Shown piece after piece: positions 9,001 through 17,500 of a DNA stretch of 17,500 nucleotides. The notes beneath the pieces are model-generated. The model was not told where the DNA came from, did no database searches, and saw only the letters and a list, made by a program, of their open reading frames with translations. The DNA comes from Anaeromyces robustus (Eukaryota; Neocallimastigomycota; Neocallimastigomycetes; Neocallimastigales; Neocallimastigaceae): positions 52,501-70,000 of the forward strand of contig MCFG01000002.1 in assembly GCA_002104895.1 (NCBI GenBank), in the 5' to 3' direction. The translations under genes were made by a program, and so were the position numbers. Position 1 is the stretch's first letter. The number at the start of each line of letters is the position of its first letter.

Positions 9001-12000
9001 TGACTAATTTCAATATATTCATCATCATCATCATCAATATCAATTAAGTCATTTACTTCTTCCGGTACAATAACATTACTACTTTCCTCAATAATTCCTA
9101 TGTAAACATTAATTGGGGTTTTTGTTAAAGAATTAATATCAAAAATATGTATTTTGACATCTTCAGAGACTCCTTGAATATTTGAATTTAACATTTCTAT
9201 TGTTATTGGTAATCTTCCATTTGGCTCAATAATTCCACACATATTTTCATCCAGAGGTGTTAATTTTATTACATCTTTTCTAGACATCAACTCAATTGGA
9301 TATTCAATATCTACTTTGAAATTTAGTGGGAAAACCTTTGATAAATTTGTGATAACAAATGTTTCACTTTGAACACGCATATCTATTTTCTTTAAATCCA
9401 TTACTTTTTTCTTTTTATTTTGGATAGAAACAACAGCTTCTTCTTCTTCACTATTTTCATTTTCAGAAAAATCACTATCAGAATAAACAAAACTTCTAAA
9501 TTCTATACGATTATTTGATATAGCAAAAGTAGGTCCTTCAATAATCTTTCCTTTTAATGGTATTCCATCAATTATTTGACGATTATTAGGATCATTTAAA
9601 ATATCTTGATTAATTTCTATAATTTTCTTTAGATTATGAATCAAATTTTTATTAGAATTCAAATAATCATCTGTTTCATTTGTATTATCAATTTCATTTT
9701 CAACATCTGCAACCTTATCCAATTTTTCCTTTACTGCTAAATTGGATAAATCGGTTTCTGATAAAGCAGAAATTAATGAAGATTTATATGGGAATGATCT
9801 AAGTGTTTGATGTGTTATAATCCAAAGTTTACCAAATGAAATACCATCAATATTAACGAGATTTTTACATTTTTCATTATCAAGTTTAGAATCTTCACGA
9901 GAGTAAGCTCGAACTTTAATTTCTGCTGAGTTATGTGCTGCTAATGTAATAGTACCTATAACAGGCGAATTTGAAAAACGAGAAAGTACCTCAACATTAA
10001 CGTAGTTTGATATTTCATTATTCAATTTAACACCCATTTCAAATTTAACATCATGATCACTTGAATTTAGAATTGTAAACCAGTTATCACATGGTAATGC
10101 TTCGGCATTATAGGGATGATAAAGTGGAGGTAAAAAGAGTACACCTTTATTTAAGCGTTCAAATCGTAATTCAAATTCTGTTAATTCGGCATCAATTTTT
10201 ATATTTATTTCATTTTCAGGATTATATTTATTAATTACTTTGATATAGCATGTTTTATAACCAACTTCAAAATTCGTTATATTATGTGGTTTTACTATAG
10301 CTTCAATAATTTTTGAACCATAGGGTGGAATTATTGAATTAACATTATTAACATCATTGATACTGGTTGATAAAGAATTTTTAATATCTGTATCAATTTT
10401 AATTTCACTTTCATTTTCACTTCCATTTTTACTTTCAAATTTATTTTCATTTTCAGGTTCGAAAATTTCGAGGCCATTTTCATTTTTTATTTTTTGTTGG
10501 CAGAGTGTTTTATTTATAGATTTTAGGTTTGCACTAACCTCAAGATCGACATCTGATTTTATCGACGATGATGACAACATTGATGGTGTGGCAGTCGGTG
10601 TTGGAGAAGCTTCTAAAGTTTCTTTTTGATAATTTGTAATTTCAATAAATTTAGGAAGAATTAATTCATAACAAAGTGGAGCAACTGAATCATTTTTAAT
10701 TTCAAATGATAATGGTACATCTTGCCATAAATTAGCATGTCCGATTTTTCCAACATCAATTTCTGTTTCATCTATATGACCCATTGACATACAATAATTA
10801 GCTGTAAGATTGAATGCCATTACATCTAAATTTAAGATCTTATCATATAAAAGTAATGCACCATTTATATCAATACTTTTACCATTGGTTAATATATTAA
10901 TTTCATCTGAAGATGATAACTTAATTGGTTTAGGTACTGAAACAAACAATGTTACCTTTTGACCAGATTTTAATTTAAGTTCTGGTCCACAAGGATTCCA
11001 TATATTATTATATTTATCTTCAATAGGCGTTTTAATTAATTCATTGTTATTTTTATTATCATTATCCTTATTATTATCATCGTTATTTTTATCATAATTT
11101 TTAATATCATTATTACTTCCAATATTATCATTATTACTTTTAACATCTGATCCGTTTAGATTTTCTAAAAGTTTTGATTCAGTATTACTAATGATATTCC
11201 AACGTATTTGTATTTCTAAATCAGATTTTGGAATAAGTACCATATCTTTTGAAGAAATATTTTCGATTTCAATAGGTTGTTCGTAAAGTGGTTGTATCTC
11301 TGATTGTTTATTCTTCTGAATATACGGATAAACAGTACCTTCTTCATTTTTTGTAATATTTACGTAAATATTATTCCAAAGAATAGTTTTTAAATTTTGA
11401 ATTCCCTTATTGTCGTTAGATGCTGTTGTAGGGGTTTGTGTTGGAGTTGGTGTTGTGGAGGTAGATGCTTGTGTTGGAGTTGGGGAAGGTGATGATTTTA
11501 TAAGTGGTGGTGTTAGAGTTGAGTTTGTAGTTGTTAATTGAGGTAAAGACTTTGATTTTTTCCTTACAGATTCATTTAAAATTTCTTCAGGAGATAATAA
11601 TATATTTGGTGTCATAGTGAAAAATATTGGTGAAAGTATTTCTTTCTTTTTTTCAACAGGTGTACTAATTTTTAGAATATTTTTATCAACAAAAATTCTT
11701 ATATTAATTTTTGAAATTTGTAAAGCATTGTTTAAATTTTTTACAACAATATATTCATTAATAAACCCATAACCCTTTGGATGGAATTTAAATTTAATTT
11801 TTTTCTTATCTTTAACAGATGGTTTAATTTCGTCAGATTCGTTTGAATTAGTTGACTCTATAGTTCCTTGTTTTTCATCAATAATTATATTTTTACTGGA
11901 ACATTCAATTGTATATTCTAATGGTAGAGTAGGTACTAAGTTGGTAATAAAAAAGCTACTATTAAATTCCTGATCAACTTTTTGTGATAATCCAAAGTTT

Positions 12001-15000
12001 ATAAGAGATTCTGATAGCATAAATAAAGATTGACCAATATAAGTAGTAAATTTAACTGTTTGAGTTAATAATTGAAATAAAGAATTTTCATCATCTTCTT
12101 TTTCCCTTATACTAATAGAGAAACGCAAACCACCAATTAATGTTCTACACAACCCAAATGAATTTTCAATAATAATATTATCATCTTCTGATTGCTTATT
12201 AATTAAACGATTAATTCCTAGATTCGGTTGTAATGCTATATAAACAACAATTGTTTCGCCACTTTTTATTAAAATATTTTGTGCTGGTTGTTCCAAATTT
12301 TCATTTATAAAAATCAAGCATTGTTGGGAAAGATTTGAAGTACAATTAAGATATAAGTTTGTTTCATATATATTCTTTATATGGAACGGCGTTACTTTAG
12401 AATATTTCTTCGTATAATCGACAAAACAGTTTTTCATATCGAATAGAGCATTTTGATCTAAATCTGGGAAGGTCAGATAGGCTTCATTTCTAGAATAGTA
12501 ATTAAAAGTAATTTTTATTTTTTCACTTTTATCATTTTCTTCCATTACAAAAATTGTAGATTCATTACGACCGTGAATAAATGGGATTAATGTTAAATCA
12601 ATTCTTTTTGATTCATTACCATTTATTTCTCCTGAAAATGAACCGATTTCAAATAATGACTTCATTCCATTATTATTTTTTGTTGACTTTTTATCTTTCA
12701 TTTTTTCGCTAATTATTATGTCACAATTGCCTTGGAATACTTTATATTTAATTGTTTTATTTGAGTTATTTGCTAGAGTAAAGTAGCAATCCTTTCTTTC
12801 ATTAATTTCTATTTTCCCTAAATCTATTGAAGGAACTTCTACAATTAAATTATTAACAACTTCGACTAATGATTCGGGCTCAGCAACAATTACATGATTT
12901 TCTTCTTTAACATCATTAATGTCATAATTCGATATTATTTTATTTTCTTCTGTTATCACATTTTCTAATGTGCTATTATTAATAATACTAGTTTTATTTA
13001 TTCGTTCATCTCTTCCATTTAAATTAATTTGATTTAATATTACTGAAGAATTTTCAATATCTTTATCATCACTAGGTAATGAATTATTTATATTAAGATG
13101 ACGATTCATATTTGAATCATTTAGTTCTTGAATATTTTTTTTCAATACTTCAGTTAAATATAAACTTTTATCAAAATAAAGATTTGCTGAAAAAGGTAAT
13201 TTCTTTAATGTATCTGTATTCCGATGTTCAATAATTATAAAATTACCCAATATATCTTTAATTGTTCCTTTCGGGATTACATCAACTCTATTATTTAACT
13301 CAGGTTTTAATTTTGGATAAATTTTTACAGTAATCGTTTTAATTTCTTGAGGTTCAATAGGAAATATAAATGATGTTGTAGTTTTCTTAAATTTTGAAGT
13401 TGCTAATAAAGATGATGCATTAGATATTGTAGAATTTTTTATCCGAGGTGGATGAATATCTTTCTTTTCATTTATATTATTATTGTCATTCTCATTATTA
13501 TCATTATTGTTATTATTATTATTATGGTCATTATTAACTTTATCTTTATTTTCAATTTCACTCTCTACCTCTTCTATATTTGGTTCTGATTTTTTCAAAT
13601 TTTCTGATTCTACTTTTTCATCATATTTATTCTCTTCTTTTTTACCACTTTTTAGTCTTTCAATTTTTATTTGCATCTTTTTTACTTTTTCTTTTCTTCC
13701 TTTTCTTTTAGCAATTTTTAATTTTTGTTCTAGATGTTCTAATTCTTCTTCCATTTCTTTAGTTAAAATAATTGGTTTATGTCTTTTTACTTTTTCATGG
13801 CCATCTAATTTATCTGTTTCATAAAGCTCATCTTCATCTTCAAATTCAAATTCTAATTTATAAGGATTAAATTTAACTTCTTCTGGTTCAATATAACAAA
13901 TTTCAAGATAACGTCTCTGTTTATTACATGTACTTTTAATAATGATACTTTGAGAATTATAGCATAATTCATCAATTACACAATTTCCAAAATCTAACTT
14001 TGATGTTTCTACTGAGAAATTGGAATTTTTCCTAATATTTGCTTTAACAGAAAGAATTTGGTTATTTTCACGATCATTAATATTTTCAACAATCAATTTT
14101 TCATGATATTGACCAGGAAGACTCGGTTCAAAAACAAATGATACTTCTTTTGTACTATAACCACTAACAATTCCCATTCTACCTTTATTAAATACTAAAT
14201 CACTTGATGCAATAGAACCAGATTTTTTAATATTATACAGAAGACTTGCTTCTGACCTATTATGTATAATAATAGTTTTTGTTTTAGATTCACCTTTAGA
14301 AAGCATACCGAAATTAATATTTTTTTGTCCTAAATCCATTACTGAACGACATAATGAAAATCTAATCATTAATTCTCTTACAGGTATATTTTTAGTATCT
14401 GCTTTAAGTAATGTTTCAAATTGAGGTCTTGGAATATCTCTATCAAATTCTTCTAATTTAATAAATATTTTTGCATCTTGTTTTCTAGGTTTTCGTTGAA
14501 TAAAAGGTTTATTTTGACTTGAAGGTATATAAATTAATATAATTCTTTTTTCGGATTGAGGTGGTATTTCCAGTTTTGAAATTGGAATTAAATAATTTGA
14601 ATTCATAATTAAATCTAATTCATTTCTTAAAATCATTCGTGAACGTACATAATCTGCTTCCATTGATGGTTTTGGTAATATTGGTGTTAAATTATTAATA
14701 TTAGATTCATATGCATTAATTAAGTTATTTAATCTTATACTTATGTTATCAGTTTCAAATTCTTCAGAATCATTATGTCTTAATGAAATATTACGATTTC
14801 CAGATTGTTCTGTACTAGAAAGCTCATTTAAATCGTTATTAGAGTGTGACTCTTTTATTTCACTATTAACTTTTATTATTAACGATTTTATATAAATATA
14901 AATTTAGGTATAAAATAAGAAAAAATATATAAATTAAAAAATAAAATAAAATAAAATAAATATATATATATATATAATTTATATATTTAGTTGTTTTAAA

Positions 15001-17500
15001 TATTAATTAATTAACTTTTTATTTAAAAATAATGGAGTATTTAAATTTAAATTTATATATATAAATTATACTAGATCTTACTATTTAATGAGGAATTATT
15101 CTTTCGATGATGAGAATAATTTAATTTTTCATTTAATTTATCTAACTCACTTCCACTACCAACTGTATCTTTAAAGGAATGAATTTTTTCTAGTATTTTA
15201 TTTGATTTTTTACTACCAACAACGAAAAAATCATCAAATTCTTTCAACTTATTTTTATTCTTTTTAATTTTTTTGGAACGTTTAGGTTGATTAACAACTA
15301 AATAATCAGATTTTGATAATTTTGCATCTGTAAGAGTGGTGAATGAAATTGATTCAACATTATTTTTTGCTTTATTTCGTGATCCTGATCTTGATCTTGA
15401 CTTAGATTTTGATTTAGAACTATTTCTTCGTTTTTTCATAGTTTCACGTTCAAATGATTCTAAAGATGTAATACTTAGACTACGTGTTGAAGATGTTGAT
15501 GAAGTAGATGAATATTGTCTTGAATGATTTTTTAATTTTTTTGATGATTTAACATGTTTGTTTAGTTTATTTTGATTAACTAAATTATCATTATCATTTA
15601 ACGTAGTACTATCTGTTACATTTTTTAATTCATTTACATGAATTATTGATGAATTATTACTATTGATTGAACTATTCAATGTACCGTTTGAATTACTATT
15701 ACTTGCACTAATAGAACTTGGAATAGTAGCTAAATCAAGATATTCATTTCTTGAAAAAAGAGGGGAATCTTCAGTTAATCTTTTGTCACTATGAGTAAAA
15801 AAACTTTGATTATTTCTATATGATTTTGATGATAATTGATAAAAATATCTTCTTTTATCTGCCATGTTCTCTAAAATTTTTTTCCTTCGTTCTGTTGTAA
15901 TTACTGATTCATTTTTTTGATGTGTTGTTTTTAAATTTTCTGTATTTTCCATATATATACCAATTTCAGTTAATGATGCAGTTAATAAAACTACTAAAGG
16001 TTTTTTCGAAATATTACTAATACTAAATGTTCGTATAGCCGGTGAGTTAAGTATAACATCACCTAAATCAATGAAATTTGTTGAATTGGAAGTAATAATT
16101 CTATAGAATAATGAATGAAAAGTAACGCCATGCTTATCAATATTTGTGGACTGAACTTCAACAATTTGATTATTTTTTTTATTCAAATGATTTACTACTG
16201 TTATTTGTTTACGGTAATCTGGATTTACTTTTCTGGGGTATATATCTATTTTAACTTCCAGTGATTGACGGGCTGGTATTTCATACGGTCCTCTAATACA
16301 ATTTAAAACTTTAGATATAAAGCGAAGTTCTACTTTAGCTGATAATTCAGAACGATTATAAATTTTTATTGGAAGAGATCTTAATGTGCCAACATTAGTA
16401 TCACCAAAGTTTATTACTTTTGGTTGAACTTCAATAAAAGACGTACAACTTCTTGCCTTACATGTAATTTTCTTTTTTTCTTTTTGTTGCATTTTAGAAG
16501 AAGAATAATGAAGTATAATTTTAAATGTTTGTTTTGTGAGTCGGCCAGCATTATAGTTGGCAGTTAATTCTTTTTGCTCTGGACGATAGTATACTAATAC
16601 TGTTTTTTCATTTCTAGGTTTTAATATGATTTCTTCAGTCTGTATGTAATCAATACTTTTTTCACCTTCACCATAATCATTATATAGATCATTACTGTAT
16701 ATTGATTGAAGAGCTGATCTCCGTTCTTCATTAATTTTTTCAGTCCATTTAATATAATCTAATACATCTACTTGACTATTTCTTTCACTTTTTATTAATG
16801 ATGTATTCATAGGATTGTCAATTATAGGTGATGATACTCTTGAATTTACTTCACTTGTTTGAACAGAATATTCATTCATACTTTGATTTCCATATAGACC
16901 AATATTTGTAACATTTGCATTTATTGAATTAGAATTTGAACTCATACCATCCATATAATTTGTAGTAGTAGAAGGTGAAAGCACTGTTGATGACATAGGT
17001 GAATTTGGAATATCGTTACTTAAATTTGATATTTTGTTAATTTCACTTAAAATTGATCGACTACTACTAAGAAATGAATCTTCTCTCATAGGTAATGGAT
17101 ATTGTTTTATTAAGTTATCTCGATTATTTTCACCATTTATATCATCTATCTTTATTTTAAATTTTACTTCGGCATCAATACCTTGAAAGTTTATATCTAA
17201 AGGAACATCTGAAACATTTCGTAATATAAGTTGTTGTCGTGTCCATACTCCTGCACAGCAATCACCAAAATCAAGTATATTTCCACTACTAACGACAAGT
17301 GATTCTTCACGTTTTACAGCTCTTACTACAGATGTAATTTTTGTTTCCTCAACATTACTCATATTATTAGCATTTTCGATTTGAAAATCATAAGAAAATT
17401 CACCAATTTCCTGTGGACGAAATTGAACACGAATTCTAAGATGTGCGAAAGCGGATAATGGTTTACAATCTAATTCTTCGCCTGTATCATAGTTATAGAA
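6063..17500 (-). CDS. Giant ASH/Hydin-type Ig-like repeat protein, 5' end outside the window (at least 3741 aa)
   Basis: Two exons, 17500-15082 and 14869-6063, join across a 212-nt intron to give 3741 codons plus TAA. The frame is open and protein-like to the edge (IRVQFRPQEIGEF just before the ATG at 17360-17362), so that ATG is internal. Residues here are counted from 17500. At least eleven beta-rich modules begin with the ASH/MSP-type strand and a hydrophobic-Asp/Asn-Phe/Leu-Gly turn: NILDFGDCCAG (about 75), KVINFGDTNVG (361), NFIDLGDVIL (475), KNINFGMLSKG (990), SKLDFGNCVI (1096), SIDLGKIEIN (1480), LINFGLSQKV (1760), IDVGKIGHAN (2175), YLLNFGQQD (2940), then others to about 3300. Disordered Ser, Asn, Pro/Thr or Lys/Glu inserts interrupt them, including a coiled coil near 1171-1220. 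A Phe/Tyr-rich helical region (about 3570-3655) precedes an Asn/Thr tail. ASH proteins (Hydin, CEP192, ASPM, CFAP65) act at cilia, basal bodies or spindle poles. The ortholog is not identified, and no enzyme motif was seen. Confidence 0.85.
6066..6321 (-). repeat. Coding trinucleotide tracts: C-terminal Asn/Thr tail
   Basis: The + strand shows TAT/ATT repeats (about 6097-6120 and 6142-6172) and TAG/GTA repeats (about 6201-6221 and 6292-6316), all in frame. They encode runs of up to nine Asn and eight Thr over the last 85 or so residues of the giant protein. The tail looks disordered and repeat-expanded, and its length probably varies among strains. Confidence 0.9.
7047..7155 (-). repeat. In-frame 18-bp minisatellite encoding KIMEKE-type repeats
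   Basis: The unit CATTATCTTTTCCTTTTC (+ strand) is repeated three times nearly perfectly, with a diverged first unit and shorter CTTTAT hexamers beside it. On the coding strand it gives repeated EKIMEK followed by KDKDKEK. The result is a strongly charged, probably helical or disordered hinge between the last Ig-like module and the C-terminal region. Confidence 0.9.
11400..11515 (-). other. Pro/Thr/Ser-rich linker in the giant protein
   Basis: The coding strand reads alternating Pro and Thr (SPSPTPTQ, TPTPTQTPTT). This is a flexible, low-complexity linker between two Ig-like modules, in otherwise Asn/Lys-rich surroundings. GC content is locally higher because of the CCA/ACA codons. Confidence 0.75.
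13480..13780 (-). other. Charged coiled coil and Asn tract inside one Ig-like module
   Basis: On the coding strand, residues about 1171-1220 (counted from 17500) are a Lys/Glu/Arg helix with heptad-like Leu/Ile spacing (EEELEHLEQKLKIAKRK). An acidic stretch and an Asn/Asp run follow. The segment interrupts a module: SKLDFGNCVI comes before it and the later strand EIKTITVKIYPK after it. It therefore looks like an insertion into a loop rather than a separate domain. Confidence 0.65.
14870..15081 (-). other. Intron of the giant gene (212 nt, phase 1)
   Basis: Reading the - strand, the donor is A|GTAAGA at 15082/15081 and the acceptor AATAAAAG ends at 14870. Splicing joins A with TT (Ile) and links ...NNSSLN to NSEIKESHS.... 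Without splicing the first exon stops three codons later at the TAG at 15071-15073. A second AAAAG at 14852 is also in phase and would delete six codons. The interior is almost pure A/T like the kinase introns, and the flanking exons are not, which supports the call. Confidence 0.85.
15158..15565 (-). other. Basic Ser/Arg/Lys-rich disordered segment
   Basis: Residues about 646-781 of the giant protein (counted from 17500) are rich in Ser, Lys and Arg. They include an SR-like run (SKSKSKSRSRSGSRNK at about 15371-15436) and Lys clusters (KRSKKIKKNKNK). The segment lies just before the intron and between two parts of an Ig-like module. Basic clusters of this type can act as nuclear localisation, nucleic-acid or microtubule binding sites; none is demonstrated here. 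Confidence 0.7.

Noticed and set aside
10357-10629. + strand open frame inside the giant gene
   Set aside because: Antisense shadow of Glu/Asn/Ser-rich coding; no domain and no upstream or splice signals.
13483-13824. + strand Leu/Ser-rich open frame that could look like a signal or membrane protein
   Set aside because: Complement of the Asn tract and Lys/Glu coiled coil; the Leu run comes from ATT/AAT repeats.
15336-15527. + strand acidic Asp/Leu-rich open frame
   Set aside because: Complement of the Ser/Lys/Arg-rich segment of the giant gene.
1-17500. Dictyostelium origin
   Set aside because: Base composition and Asn tracts would fit, but eight introns in one kinase gene and tiny exons are unlike that genome. 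Not fully excluded without a search.

Overview
The window looks like nuclear DNA of a very AT-rich eukaryote. Non-coding DNA is almost entirely A and T, introns are GT-AG and about 140-300 nt, the standard code is used, and proteins carry long Asn/Ser/Thr tracts. An anaerobic gut fungus (Neocallimastigomycota: Piromyces, Neocallimastix, Anaeromyces and relatives) fits best. Eight introns in a 1.7 kb coding sequence argue against Dictyostelium, which has similar base composition but few introns. This assignment is inference from composition and gene structure.

There are two protein genes in tail-to-tail (convergent) orientation. The first, on the + strand, runs from 1260 to 4650: a complete NDR/LATS-family AGC protein kinase in nine exons, reconstructed here as 570 residues. 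Every splice junction keeps frame and the kinase motifs are intact. The second, on the - strand, fills 6063 to the right edge. Two very long open frames (17500-15082 and 14869-6063) are joined by one 212-nt intron into a single gene of at least 3741 residues. Its 5' end lies beyond the window. It is a string of divergent Ig-like ASH/MSP (ASPM, SPD-2, Hydin) modules separated by long disordered inserts, with a Phe/Tyr-rich helical region and an Asn/Thr tail at the C-terminus.

Region by region: 1-1259 is AT-rich upstream DNA with a palindrome near 1112-1168; 1260-4650 is the kinase gene; 4651-6062 is a 1.4 kb intergenic block of A-rich then T-rich low-complexity DNA containing a 38-nt T run and candidate poly(A) signals for both genes; 6063-17500 is the giant gene.

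No tRNA, rRNA, transposon, CRISPR array or bacterial-type element is visible. Nothing shows that the two genes work together. NDR kinases control polarity, septation and cell separation, while ASH-repeat proteins usually belong to cilia, basal bodies or spindle poles. A flagellate zoospore stage would make the latter plausible, but this is not shown by the sequence.
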